DNA of 64,000 nt from Peptoniphilus_A olsenii (GCF_040545475.1 NZ_JBEPMA010000008.1:12947-76946); one strand, 5' to 3'. Shown: positions 42,772-52,161, counted from the stretch's first letter. Notes: generated by a model from the sequence alone, not told the origin. Program-made: numbers and translations.

Positions 42772-43430
42772 TGAATAGAAAAAAATATCTTGTGGGGCTT
42801 TTGAGGATAGTAAATATATTTGAAATAATAGTATCCATAATGCTTATTGCAGGAGTGATTTTTGCAGTACCCGATATAGTAAAATACTATTTTCAAATAA
42901 TTCAGTCTGATGAATTAGCTTCATATGAATTATTTCAACATTTTCTATCTCATGTTCTTCTACTAGTTATAGCTATAGAATTTGTCGTTCTTATGATTGC
43001 TCATACAGACTCAAATATCATTCATCTGATTATGCTTGTGATTTCAAGAAAAATGCTAGTATATTCAGATACTATGCTTGATTTATTAGTAGCTGTAGTA
43101 GCTATTGCTATATTATTTGCAGTCAGAAAATTTTTAGTTACAAGTGTTACAGAAGATGGAGTGCTAGAGCACGCAACTGAATTTTCTGCCTCTACCTCAA
43201 TACAAAAATTAAACGCCAAATACGATCTAGACATAAATGGGGGCAAATCAACTACACTTGGTGGTTATGTATTTAGCTTATTAGAAGAAGCGAGAGAAGA
43301 ACCGGATATAGGTGTAATTGTCGAAGATGGCACTTACCTTTTCCAAATATTAAGAGCAAGTGGTGGCGTTATAGAAACTGTATCAATCGAACGAATTGAA
43401 AATAAAAAAGAAGAAAAATCAAAAGAATAA
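42771..43430 (+). CDS. PsiE-family membrane protein fused to a CorC/HlyC-like C-terminal domain
   Basis: 219 residues. Residues about 1-130 contain four hydrophobic segments like phosphate-starvation-inducible PsiE. Residues about 140-215 (IQKLNAKYDLDINGG, TLGGYVFSLLEEAREEPDIG, FQILRASGGVIETVSIERIE) resemble the transporter-associated domain at the end of CorC/HlyC proteins. The ATG overlaps the sigma-factor stop (TAATG), so it belongs to the sigma operon. Role unknown, possibly ion related. Confidence 0.75.
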   Translation: MNRKKYLVGLLRIVNIFEIIVSIMLIAGVIFAVPDIVKYYFQIIQSDELASYELFQHFLSHVLLLVIAIEFVVLMIAHTDSNIIHLIMLVISRKMLVYSDTMLDLLVAVVAIAILFAVRKFLVTSVTEDGVLEHATEFSASTSIQKLNAKYDLDINGGKSTTLGGYVFSLLEEAREEPDIGVIVEDGTYLFQILRASGGVIETVSIERIENKKEEKSKE

Positions 43431-43431
43431 T

Positions 43432-43453
43432 AGGTCTGTAATTTTACAGACCT
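43432..43453 (+). terminator. Hairpin between the sigma operon and glpK
   Basis: AGGTCTGTA-ATTT-TACAGACCT, a perfect 9-bp stem followed by TTAATATT. The T run is weak, so some read-through to glpK is possible. Confidence 0.65.
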
Positions 43454-43477
43454 TTAATATTATTAAGTTGGTGAATT

Positions 43478-44968
43478 ATGAAAAAATACATAATGTCTTT
43501 TGACGCAGGCACAACATCTGCAAGGACAATAATATTTGATAAACATGGAAATCCAGTATCTTCAGCACAAAAAGAGCTTTTGAGATTTTTTCCAAAACCA
43601 GGATATGTAGAAGAAGACCCTGAAGATTTGTGGTCAAAACAGCTTGGAACAGCAGTAGAAGCGATGAGTAAAGTTAATATTGACCCAGAAGAGATTGCTG
43701 CAATTGGAATAACAAATCAAAGAGAGACGACAATAGTATGGAATAAAAAAACTAAAGAACCAATTTATAACGCAATAGTTTGGCAGTGCAAGAGAACTTC
43801 AAATTATTGCGAAGAACTCAAAAGACAAGGATTAGAAGAAAAAATAAAAGACAAAACAGGTCTTGTAATTGATCCATACTTTTCTGCAACCAAAATAAAA
43901 TGGATACTAGATAATGTAGAAGGAGCTCGTGAAATGGCAAAAAGAGGTGAGCTCTTATTTGGAACAGTTGACACATATTTAATTTATAATCTCACTGATG
44001 GAAAAGTACATATGACAGATTATACAAATGCTTCCAGAACAATGCTATTTAATATTCACACACTTGATTGGGACGAAGAACTGTTAAAGCTTTTTGATAT
44101 ACCAAAAAGTATGCTCCCTGAAATAAAAAATTCCAGTGAAGTGTATGGTAAATCAAAATCTAAATATTTAGGATGTGAAATAAAAATAGCAGCAGCAATA
44201 GGTGACCAACAGTCGTCACTATTTGGCACAGCATCCTTTGAAAAATCGATGGGAAAATCAACATTTGGCACTGGTGCATTCCTTCTTATGAATACTGGAG
44301 ATGAAATAATAAAATCAAACTCTGGGCTTGTTAGCACAGTAGCTTGGTCTATTGATGGGAAAGTGACATATGCTCTTGAAGGTTCAATTTTTGAGGCGGG
44401 GTCATGTATTAATTATTTGCGAGATAATTTGAGGATATTAGACCAAGCTGATGACTCTGAATATATGGCGACAAAAGTAGAGGATACAAATGATTGCTAC
44501 TTTATACCAGCATTTACAGGATTAGGTGCACCTTATTGGGATCAAAAAGCAAGAGGAACTATAGTTGGCATAACTGGATCTGTAAATAAATATCATATAA
44601 TTAGAGCTGCACTGGAGTCAATTGCTTATCTGTCTACAGATGTCATAAATGCTATGGAAAAAGACTTAGGATTTAAAATAAAATCTCTAAAAGTAGATGG
44701 TGGCATGAGCAAGAATGATTTCTTGATGGGTTTTTTGGCAGATATGATAGATACAGTAGTATGTAGACCAAAAATAGTTGAACTCACATCACTTGGAGCT
44801 TGCTATATGGCGGGATTAGCTGTTGGTTTTTGGAAAAGTACTCAAGAGATAAAAGAAAATACTGAAATAGATAAAGAGTTTTATCCAGATATATCTCAAA
44901 GTGAACGTAAAAAGAAATTAGAAAGATGGCATGAGGCAGTTAAATATTCAATGAATTGGGCAAAATGA
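43478..44968 (+). CDS. glpK: Glycerol kinase
   Basis: 496 residues. FDAGTTSARTIIFD at the N-terminus, NQRETTIVW, MTDYTNASRTMLFNIH, GDQQSSLFG and the FGGY signature region LKVDGGMSKNDFLMGFLAD near residue 407. It phosphorylates glycerol to glycerol 3-phosphate. No glpF or glpD is adjacent. Confidence 0.96.
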   Translation: MKKYIMSFDAGTTSARTIIFDKHGNPVSSAQKELLRFFPKPGYVEEDPEDLWSKQLGTAVEAMSKVNIDPEEIAAIGITNQRETTIVWNKKTKEPIYNAIVWQCKRTSNYCEELKRQGLEEKIKDKTGLVIDPYFSATKIKWILDNVEGAREMAKRGELLFGTVDTYLIYNLTDGKVHMTDYTNASRTMLFNIHTLDWDEELLKLFDIPKSMLPEIKNSSEVYGKSKSKYLGCEIKIAAAIGDQQSSLFGTASFEKSMGKSTFGTGAFLLMNTGDEIIKSNSGLVSTVAWSIDGKVTYALEGSIFEAGSCINYLRDNLRILDQADDSEYMATKVEDTNDCYFIPAFTGLGAPYWDQKARGTIVGITGSVNKYHIIRAALESIAYLSTDVINAMEKDLGFKIKSLKVDGGMSKNDFLMGFLADMIDTVVCRPKIVELTSLGACYMAGLAVGFWKSTQEIKENTEIDKEFYPDISQSERKKKLERWHEAVKYSMNWAK

Positions 44969-45051
44969 ATAATTATTTATATATTAAAATGGATAAGAAT
45001 AGATTATTAACTGGAATTTGAATTTATAATTTTTACAATGAAATTAAAAAT

Positions 45052-45101
45052 AAATCTTGGACCAATCCAAAATTTTTATAGGTCTGAGATTTATTTTTTT
45101 A
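45052..45101 (+). terminator. Terminator after glpK
   Basis: AAATCTTGGACC pairs with GGTCTGAGATTT (two G-U), then ATTTTTTTAT. The rest of the 249-bp gap shows nothing else. Confidence 0.7.
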
Positions 45102-45217
45102 TAATAAAATTTTTAATTATATGAACTATCAAAGTTTAATTTTTCTACTCTAAGTTATTCTTTATATTAAAGTGGTATAAATATATTACATGAATATTTT
45201 TAAAAAAGGAGACAAAA

Positions 45218-45844
45218 ATGGCTATTTTAAGGTCAAGTGATGATTTAAAATTTTTAGATATTTTAGATTTTCCAAAAATTGATATAAAAGATAATCTTTT
45301 TACTTTCATTACTGGTAAAAGTGGAAGTGGTAAAAGCACTTATTTAAAATTATTAAATAGGACAGCTCTTCCTTCTGCTGGTGAAATATTTTACAAAGAC
45401 AAAAATATCAAAGAGTATCCTGTTCTTGAATACAGAAAAGAAGTTATGATGATTCCCCAAGAGGTATTTCTCATAGAGGGAACAATTTATGATAATTTTA
45501 AATTTTTCTATGAAGCTAGAGAAGATGAGGTAATCTCAAAAGATGAAATAAATAAATTTCTTGAGCTGTCTTGTCTAGATTATGATGCTGATAAAAAAGT
45601 TGATAATTTATCGGGTGGAGAGAGACAAAGAGTATTTGTTTCTATATTTTTGTCTTTTAAATCTCCAGTTTTACTTTTAGATGAGCCTACTGCTGCTTTA
45701 GATGAAAAAACTTCCAATAAACTTTTATCGAATTTAAAAAAATATTTTAAAGAAAATAATGTTACGGCAATATGTGTTTGTCACAATGATGTGCTTGTAG
45801 AAAAGTTTTCTGATTACACTATACGATTGGGGGCAGAAAAATGA
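45218..45844 (+). CDS. ABC transporter ATP-binding protein, FetA/YbbL-like
   Basis: 208 residues. Walker A ITGKSGSGKSTYLKLLNR near residue 33, signature NLSGGERQRVFVSIFLS near 129, Walker B PVLLLDEPTAALD, and the switch His in CVCHND. Paired by a 4-nt overlap with a UPF0014/FetB permease, so the system is probably an iron or metal exporter involved in oxidative stress resistance. Confidence 0.88.
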   Translation: MAILRSSDDLKFLDILDFPKIDIKDNLFTFITGKSGSGKSTYLKLLNRTALPSAGEIFYKDKNIKEYPVLEYRKEVMMIPQEVFLIEGTIYDNFKFFYEAREDEVISKDEINKFLELSCLDYDADKKVDNLSGGERQRVFVSIFLSFKSPVLLLDEPTAALDEKTSNKLLSNLKKYFKENNVTAICVCHNDVLVEKFSDYTIRLGAEK

Positions 45845-46608
45845 ATGTAGTAGAGTTACAAATTGGTCAATTTCTATTGATTTATTTATTACTTCTCATT
45901 GTTTTATTTATAATGAAGAGATATAAAGTTGATCATACTAAACTTCTTATTACTGCTAGTGTTAAGATGACTGTTCAACTAATTATTGCAGGACTTATAT
46001 TAACCTACATTTTTAAAAATCCACATCCTGCTTTTACTATTGCATATTTGGTAGCTATGACACTTTTTACAATTCACAGAGTCCTTTCCAAAAATAAAGA
46101 TTTAAATAAAAATTTCAAAAAAGTGATTGCTATATCTATTTCAATTTCAGGATTATTTGTAATTATGTATTTTGTATATTTAGTTGTGGGTGAGAGTATT
46201 TTTAATCCACAATATGTTATTCCAATATCTGGCATGATTATGGGCAATGTAATGACAGGTGTTTCTCTTGGAATAAAAACATTTAAAGAATCACTTGTTG
46301 GCAAGAGAGCAAAAGTAGATGCTTTGTTATCAGTGGGAGCCGCACCAGATAGGATACTACTGCCTTTTGTGAAACAAGCTTTTGAGACTGCATTTTTGCC
46401 AACTTTAAATTCTATGATTGGTATGGGAATTGTTTCTCTACCTGGTATGATGACAGGACAAATTCTTGCAGGTACTCTTCCTAATACTGCTATAATGTAT
46501 CAAATTGCCATTATGATAGCTATATCCACAGCTGTCACTTGTGCATCATTTGGTTCATTATTCTTTGGTTATAAGACACTTTTTGATAAAGATACACAAA
46601 TTATTTAA
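45841..46608 (+). CDS. FetB/YbbM-like ABC permease (UPF0014)
   Basis: 255 residues with about seven hydrophobic segments. The family marks are YVIPISGMIMGNVMTGVSLG, GKRAKVDALLSVGAAP and SMIGMGIVSLPGMMTGQILA. In E. coli the FetAB pair exports iron; substrate here is inferred from homology. Confidence 0.88.
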   Translation: MNVVELQIGQFLLIYLLLLIVLFIMKRYKVDHTKLLITASVKMTVQLIIAGLILTYIFKNPHPAFTIAYLVAMTLFTIHRVLSKNKDLNKNFKKVIAISISISGLFVIMYFVYLVVGESIFNPQYVIPISGMIMGNVMTGVSLGIKTFKESLVGKRAKVDALLSVGAAPDRILLPFVKQAFETAFLPTLNSMIGMGIVSLPGMMTGQILAGTLPNTAIMYQIAIMIAISTAVTCASFGSLFFGYKTLFDKDTQII

Positions 46609-46670
46609 AATAATATTTTCTAAATAATTTAATTATGATTATTATATTTCTAAGGTATATTATAAATTAG

Positions 46671-46696
46671 CTGCTGGGAAACTAGCAGTTTTTTAT
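46671..46696 (+). terminator. Terminator after fetAB-like genes
   Basis: CTGCT-GGGAAACT-AGCAG, followed by six T. Confidence 0.7.
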
Positions 46697-46781
46697 TTTT
46701 ATCAGAACATTTGTATTTTAAATTTATAAAATTTATGTTATCATATACAAAACGCAAGTTCTAAAAGAATTGAGGTTCTAT

Positions 46782-48014
46782 ATGGATATTAATGAAAAAT
46801 TAAAGATTCTTACGGATTCTGCTAAATATGATGTGTCATGTTCTTCGTCAGGTTCTAATAGAAAAAATTCTAAAAAAGGGTTAGGAAATGCAAGTTATTC
46901 TGGTATATGTCATAGTTGGAGTGAGGATGGAAGATGTATTTCTCTATTGAAAATTCTTCTTTCAAATAAATGTGTATACGATTGTGAATATTGCATTAAT
47001 AGAAAGAGCATGAATGTGTCAAGAGCAGAATTTACGCCACGTGAGGTGGCAAATCTTACTGTCAATTTTTATAAAAGAAATTATATAGAGGGTCTTTTTT
47101 TATCTTCCGCAGTTGCGATAAGTCCTGACAATACTATGGAACTTTTAATTAAAACTGCCGAAATTTTAAGAGATGAATATAATTTTAATGGTTATATTCA
47201 CATGAAAGCTATACCATCTGCGAGCGATTCATTAATAAAGAAGCTTGGCAATTTAGTTGATAGGCTAAGTGTTAATATTGAGCTGCCCACTGAGAAGGCT
47301 CTATCTATTCTTGCACCTTCAAAATCTTATAATTCTATATACACACCAATGTCAAATATAAATAAACTCATTTTGGAAAATAATGAGGATAAAAGAAAGT
47401 TTAAATATGCAAATAATTTTGTGCCAGCGGGGCAGACTACTCAGATGATAATAGGTGCTTCTAATGAGACAGACAGTACTATAATTAATAGATCGTCTAA
47501 TCTATATAAAAATTATAATCTAAAGCGAGTTTATTATTCTGGTTATGTCCCTGTGGTAAAAAGTAAATATACACAGGGAATTAAAAAACCTCCACTTATA
47601 AGAGAACACAGACTCTATCAAGCTGATTGGCTCATGAGATATTATAAATTTGGTGCAAATGAAATCGTAAATGAAAATGTGCCGAATCTAGATTTAAATT
47701 TAGATCCAAAAGCAAGCTGGGCAATTAGAAATATCAATATGTTTCCAATTGAAATAAATCATGCCAATTACAATGATTTGCTTAGGATTCCAGGCATTGG
47801 GCCAACTTATGCGTTAAGAATTATTAAAGCAAGAAAATTTGCTAAATTATCTTACGATAGTTTGTTGAATTTAAAAATATCAATAAAAAAAGCTAAGTAC
47901 TTTATATTAGTTGATGGAGTGTATAAAGGTGGTAACATATCGTCTACGGATTATTTAGAATATTTATTAAGTGATAGAAAAGAGAAAAAATATGAACAAT
48001 TATCATTTTTTTAA
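46782..48014 (+). CDS. Radical SAM protein, putative DNA modification/repair (UDG-linked type)
   Basis: 410 residues from the ATG at 46782 (GAGG upstream; a TTG at 46770 is less likely). The cluster-binding motif is CVYDCEYCINRKS near residue 66-75, preceded by a conserved GICHSWSEDGRCISLLKILLSN block. The C-terminal part (about 325-375) is a helix-hairpin-helix: LLRIPGIGPTYALRIIKAR, a DNA-binding element. This family is known only by association with a DUF4130 partner, which overlaps its 3' end here by 23 nt. Confidence 0.88.
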   Translation: MDINEKLKILTDSAKYDVSCSSSGSNRKNSKKGLGNASYSGICHSWSEDGRCISLLKILLSNKCVYDCEYCINRKSMNVSRAEFTPREVANLTVNFYKRNYIEGLFLSSAVAISPDNTMELLIKTAEILRDEYNFNGYIHMKAIPSASDSLIKKLGNLVDRLSVNIELPTEKALSILAPSKSYNSIYTPMSNINKLILENNEDKRKFKYANNFVPAGQTTQMIIGASNETDSTIINRSSNLYKNYNLKRVYYSGYVPVVKSKYTQGIKKPPLIREHRLYQADWLMRYYKFGANEIVNENVPNLDLNLDPKASWAIRNINMFPIEINHANYNDLLRIPGIGPTYALRIIKARKFAKLSYDSLLNLKISIKKAKYFILVDGVYKGGNISSTDYLEYLLSDRKEKKYEQLSFF

Positions 48015-48741
48015 TTATGACAACACTTTAGAAGGTCTTTTTACATTAGTTTTTGAAAAATACAAATGTATTGAGCATGCTTATATAAAACCCACAAGTG
48101 TACAAACTAATTTTTTTGATGATGTCAATTTTGTAGTAACAGATTTGAGTAAGGCTGATAGAGTAAAGAAGTCAATTACTAAGAACTTCGGCAATTATTT
48201 CTTAACACAAATTCTTTATGTATATTGTAGTTATCATGATAACAAAGAAGATATTATAGCCAAAACTATAAAAGGAATGTATGTGTATGGAAAAGACTTT
48301 TTATATTCTAGTAATAAGTTTGCAGTAGAGTTTAATAAAATAGTTAAAAAAGTAGCTAGAGAAATACATACCTTTAAAGGTTTATTGAGATTTAAAGAGA
48401 TTGAAGGTGGTGTATTATTTGCTGAATTTTCACCAGATAGCGATATCTTATATTTTTTGATTAGGCATTTTAAAGAGAGAATGCCAGATGAAAATTTTAT
48501 AATTTATGATTCTTATAGAAATTATGCTGCTTTTTATTTTGACAAAAAAGTTGAATTTATTTCTGTAGAAAATTTTGATATAAAAGAAACTTCTGAAGAG
48601 AAGTTTTTTAAAGATATATGGTGCAATTTTTATAATTCAGTTTCTATTAAAGAGCGGAAAAATACAAAGCTTATGAAAAATAATATGCCAATTAAATATT
48701 GGAAATATTTGCCTGAAAAAAATAATATTAAAATTTTGTAA
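47992..48741 (+). CDS. DUF4130 protein, partner of the radical SAM enzyme
   Basis: 249 residues from the ATG at 47992 (an in-frame start at 47971 is too deep in the upstream gene). DNTLEGLFTLVFEKYKCIEHA at the start, and RFKEIEGGVLFAEFSPDSDI, HFKERMPDENFIIYDSYRNYA in the middle, are family hallmarks. Members occur beside or fused to uracil-DNA-glycosylase-like domains; this one lacks such an extension. Function uncharacterised; DNA repair is the working hypothesis. Confidence 0.86.
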   Translation: MNNYHFFNYDNTLEGLFTLVFEKYKCIEHAYIKPTSVQTNFFDDVNFVVTDLSKADRVKKSITKNFGNYFLTQILYVYCSYHDNKEDIIAKTIKGMYVYGKDFLYSSNKFAVEFNKIVKKVAREIHTFKGLLRFKEIEGGVLFAEFSPDSDILYFLIRHFKERMPDENFIIYDSYRNYAAFYFDKKVEFISVENFDIKETSEEKFFKDIWCNFYNSVSIKERKNTKLMKNNMPIKYWKYLPEKNNIKIL

Positions 48742-48825
48742 AGCTTGTAAATTATAAGTTTAAGAATAGCTAAAAAGGAAAAAAATATAATATAGTATTA
48801 ATTTATTAATTTGAGAGGGAGAAAA

Positions 48826-49893
48826 ATGGATATAAGATTTGTAAAAAGAAAAAATTTAAAAGAAAAACCTAAAGATGCACTAGGTTTTGGTACAAAATTT
48901 ACTGACTATGTATTTAATATGGACTGGGATGAAGATGAAGGTTGGCATGATGCAGAAATTGTCCCTTATGACGATGTAAAAATGGATCCAGCATCTATGG
49001 TTCTACATTATGCTCAAGCAACTTTTGAAGGTCTAAAAGCATATAAAGGTGCAGATGGAAATTATTATTTATTTAGACCATATATGAATGCCAAGAGATT
49101 TATAAATTCTAATAAGAGACTTTGTCTACCAGAATTGCCAGAAGATTTATTTGTAGAGTCAATAAAAGAACTTGTGAAGCTAGAAAAAGATTGGATACCC
49201 GAAGGTGAAGGCGAATCGCTATATATAAGGCCATTTATGTATGCAAAAGAAGTAAAACTTGGGGTAGCACCATCTAAATCATATAGATTTAGTATAATAC
49301 TTTCTCCAGTAGGGGCTTATTACCCACAAGGAATGGCACCTGTAAAAATATATGTAGAAGATGAACTCACACGAGCAAGCCTAGGTGGAACAGGATTTGC
49401 CAAATGTGCTGGCAACTATGCTGCATCACTTTTAGGTCAAGTAAAAGCTGAAAAACTCGGATATACTCAAGTTCTGTGGCTTGACGGAGTAGAAAGAAAA
49501 TATGTCGAAGAAGTAGGTTCAATGAATGCTATGTTTTTAATTGACGATACTGTGATTACAGCACCTGCAGGAGAGACAGTTCTTCCTGGAGTTACACGTG
49601 ATTCTGTAATCAAAATATTAAAAGATAAGGGTATCAAAGTAGAGGAAAAACACCTTCATATTGATGATTTGATGGCAGCAGCAAAAGATAAAAGACTAAA
49701 AGAAGCTTGGGGAACAGGGACTGCAGCGATAATTTCACCAATAGGAGAATTATTCTATAAGGGCGAAGAAGAGATTATAAATGATTTCAAGACAGGAGAA
49801 TTGACACAAGAAATTTACGATACACTAACTGATATCCAATGGGCACGCTCAGAAGATAAATATGGTTGGAGAGAAAAAATAGATATAGATTAA
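48826..49893 (+). CDS. ilvE: Branched-chain amino acid aminotransferase
   Basis: 355 residues from the ATG at 48826 (GAGAGGGAG upstream). Class IV PLP fold: LHYAQATFEGLKAYKG, LYIRPFMYAKEVKLGV, KCAGNYAASLLGQVKAE (with the PLP Lys in this region) and GTGTAAIISPIGEL. Interconverts Leu, Ile and Val with their keto acids, useful for amino acid fermentation. Monocistronic. Confidence 0.95.
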   Translation: MDIRFVKRKNLKEKPKDALGFGTKFTDYVFNMDWDEDEGWHDAEIVPYDDVKMDPASMVLHYAQATFEGLKAYKGADGNYYLFRPYMNAKRFINSNKRLCLPELPEDLFVESIKELVKLEKDWIPEGEGESLYIRPFMYAKEVKLGVAPSKSYRFSIILSPVGAYYPQGMAPVKIYVEDELTRASLGGTGFAKCAGNYAASLLGQVKAEKLGYTQVLWLDGVERKYVEEVGSMNAMFLIDDTVITAPAGETVLPGVTRDSVIKILKDKGIKVEEKHLHIDDLMAAAKDKRLKEAWGTGTAAIISPIGELFYKGEEEIINDFKTGELTQEIYDTLTDIQWARSEDKYGWREKIDID

Positions 49894-49901
49894 TAAAAAA
49901 T

Positions 49902-49927
49902 GGGGCAGATTAGTTTCTGCCCCTTTA
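49902..49927 (+). terminator. Terminator after ilvE
   Basis: GGGGCAGA-TTAGTT-TCTGCCCC followed by TTT; also readable on the minus strand for the convergent gene. Confidence 0.85.
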
Positions 49928-49959
49928 TACATTCTATATTGTTGCAAAATTTTAATATA

Positions 49960-50442
49960 TTATTCTGACCTAGTTCTAGAGCCTGCTCTCTTATACACTA
50001 TATTTTCAAAATCATCGTCATGTTTATCATACCCATCATTTATGGAACTATAATATTCATCTCTTTTAGGAATAACTTCATTAATAGGAGTCAAAAGATT
50101 AGTCTTTGGTTCGATATTTGCGTAAATATTTTCTGCTAATTGTTTCAAATTAATTTTGTATTCACCAGGTTCATAATTAATTTTTGTACGAAGCATATTT
50201 CCTTTGCCAAGTACAAGTTCAAGTTTGTTGTCATCAATAATAACAAATTTTAATCTTATGACCTGTAAATCTCCAATTTCAATAAAAGGAATATCAAAGG
50301 TAGGATGTCCATTTTCGTATTTCGCAGTAACATTTTCATAATCCACTTTACTAAAATAACTAAGACTGTACTTGTCAATATATCTATTAATTATCTCCTC
50401 GTATAAACTTTTCAATTCTTTTTTGTCGATTTCGTTATTCAT
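49960..50442 (-). CDS. Hypothetical soluble protein
   Basis: 160 residues from the ATG at 50442 (AAGGGTGA upstream; the in-frame GTG at 50451 sits in that site). Acidic, no membrane segment; a helical start (ELKSLYEEIINRYIDKY) then beta-like strands (PTFDIPFIEIGDLQVIRLKFVII, KLELVLGKGNMLRTKINY) and a charged, low-complexity end. No family recognised. Convergent with ilvE. Confidence 0.55.
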   Translation of the reverse strand: MNNEIDKKELKSLYEEIINRYIDKYSLSYFSKVDYENVTAKYENGHPTFDIPFIEIGDLQVIRLKFVIIDDNKLELVLGKGNMLRTKINYEPGEYKINLKQLAENIYANIEPKTNLLTPINEVIPKRDEYYSSINDGYDKHDDDFENIVYKRAGSRTRSE

Positions 50443-50586
50443 AAAATTCACCCTTTTATATTATTTAACATATTACCACAATATTATATATAATATTTTA
50501 CCCAGAATATATTTTTTAATTCTGTAAAATCTCGAAATTCAAATACATCATATATAATGAATTAAAATAAATAGTTATTAGACTTA

Positions 50587-51042
50587 TTAATCAAAACGAC
50601 TAATTTTTTTATAATTATTTTTGAATTTTGGACAGATAAAATTCTTAAATTTATTTATATCTTCTATATCTCTTTTGTTTAAGAAAGACGTTTGATTTTT
50701 ATTAAAGTAAAAAATAAAAAAATCTTTATTTTCTACAAGATAGTAAATTTTATCGTAACTTATTTTAAAATCTGTTTTAGTAGCATTGTTCCTAAACACT
50801 AGCTCATTTTCATAAAAATTAAAAGTGTTAATATTTTCTTTGTCATTTAATTTATTTGCTTTAAAAATTTGAGAATTTTTATGTTTGATTTGAATCATAA
50901 TTACTAAAATTGTTAAAATAAATAATGATGCCCAGCTAATGAAAAATCTAAATATGTCAAAAATTCCACCATTATATCCAATAAATACAGCTCCAATTAA
51001 AGAAATAAAAAGAATAATGGGAATAGTTAATTTATTAGTCAT
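50587..51042 (-). CDS. Membrane protein with YcxB-like C-terminal domain
   Basis: 151 residues: two hydrophobic segments (about 7-25 and 29-48), then a soluble domain whose NTFNFYENELVFRNNATKTDF and YDKIYYLVENKDFFIFYF resemble the YcxB-like domain. Function unknown. The upstream 170 bp separate it from the divergent modABC operon. Confidence 0.6.
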   Translation of the reverse strand: MTNKLTIPIILFISLIGAVFIGYNGGIFDIFRFFISWASLFILTILVIMIQIKHKNSQIFKANKLNDKENINTFNFYENELVFRNNATKTDFKISYDKIYYLVENKDFFIFYFNKNQTSFLNKRDIEDINKFKNFICPKFKNNYKKISRFD

Positions 51043-51225
51043 AAAGGTTGCAACAAATAAAAATTTTTCATAATCTTTTTTATTGATATGTGTTTATAGT
51101 AATTCATGGATTTCCCATTGTATTTCTCCTTTATATATTTTAAACAATTAACATTTTACACCATTTAATTGAAATAGAAAAGATAGAATAATTTGATATC
51201 ATGAAAATGTTTTTTATTATAATTA

Positions 51226-51284
51226 TTGATTATTATTTGCGACTAACATATAATATATTAGCGAATAGTTTTATTAAACTATTC
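51226..51284 (+). promoter_or_regulatory. Promoter and operator of the molybdate transport operon
   Basis: TTGATT (51226-51231), a 17-nt spacer, TATAAT (51249-51254). The -10 lies inside a 19-bp near-palindrome, CTAACATATAATATATTAG (51243-51261). Directly after it is a hairpin GAATAGTTT-TATT-AAACTATTC (51263-51284). Repressor control, perhaps ModE-like, is inferred. Confidence 0.6.
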
Positions 51285-51311
51285 CAAAATTTTAGTAAAG
51301 GAGATAATTAT

Positions 51312-52157
51312 ATGAACTCAAAATTTAAGAAAACTTTATTGTTATTTTTCATTTTTGTATTGTTACTTGGTGTTACTGCCTGCAACTCTAAGACTGATAA
51401 AAATTTAAACAATAGTACTGAAGTTAAAAATACAAATGTATCAGTTTCTAATAAAGATAATTCAGAAACTGAAGGAAATTCGCTATTTGTATATTGTGGA
51501 GCTGGCCTCAAAAAACCTATGACAGATATCGCAAAAATTTATGAAGAAAAGACAGGCACAAAAATTGAATATACTTTTGCAGGATCTGGGCAATTAATTT
51601 CACAATTAGAAGTATCAGGTGAAGGTGATGTACTTATTATAGGTTCTGAAACCGTTTATAAAAAAGCTAAGGATAAAGGATTGGTGGGAGAATATAATTT
51701 AGTTTCTCATCATACCCCAGCGATTGGTGTGCCAAAAGGAAATCCTAAAAACATAGAAAAATTAAGTGATTTAGCCAAAGATTCTGTCAAAGTTATTGTT
51801 GGTGATAAAGAGGCAAATGCGATAGGTAAAACAGCTGAAAAAATATTTGAAAAGAACAATCTACAAGATATAAAAAATAACGTGATAGCTACACCTGCAA
51901 CAGTCAATGAAATTGTTACAGCACTTGTAGCAGGAGAATGTGATGCTGCAATAGTTACAAAAGATTCTGTTTTTGGAAATGAAAATATTGATATTGTAGA
52001 AATATCAGAAGAAGAAAATATCGATCAAATTATTCCTATAGGAACAGTAAATAATTCTAAAAAAATAGAAAGTGCTAAAAACTTTTGTGATTTTGTAGCA
52101 AGTGATGAAGGTGTAGAAATTTTTGCTAAATATGGTTTTGAGCCTTATAAAAAATAA
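51312..52157 (+). CDS. modA: Molybdate ABC transporter substrate-binding lipoprotein
   Basis: 281 residues from the ATG at 51312 (AAAGGAG upstream). Lipobox LLGVTAC, a Ser/Asn-rich linker, then the ModA-type fold: LFVYCGAGLKKPMTDIAKIY, FAGSGQLISQLEVSGEGDVL, HTPAIGVPKGNPKNI and AALVAGECDAAIVTKDSV-like segments. Binds an oxyanion, molybdate or tungstate; the choice is not clear from sequence. Confidence 0.9.
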   Translation: MNSKFKKTLLLFFIFVLLLGVTACNSKTDKNLNNSTEVKNTNVSVSNKDNSETEGNSLFVYCGAGLKKPMTDIAKIYEEKTGTKIEYTFAGSGQLISQLEVSGEGDVLIIGSETVYKKAKDKGLVGEYNLVSHHTPAIGVPKGNPKNIEKLSDLAKDSVKVIVGDKEANAIGKTAEKIFEKNNLQDIKNNVIATPATVNEIVTALVAGECDAAIVTKDSVFGNENIDIVEISEEENIDQIIPIGTVNNSKKIESAKNFCDFVASDEGVEIFAKYGFEPYKK

Positions 52158-52161
52158 AGAT

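Noticed and set aside
48742..48825. Leucine or T-box attenuation upstream of ilvE
   Set aside because: The 84-bp gap is too short and has no strong hairpins or T-box motif.
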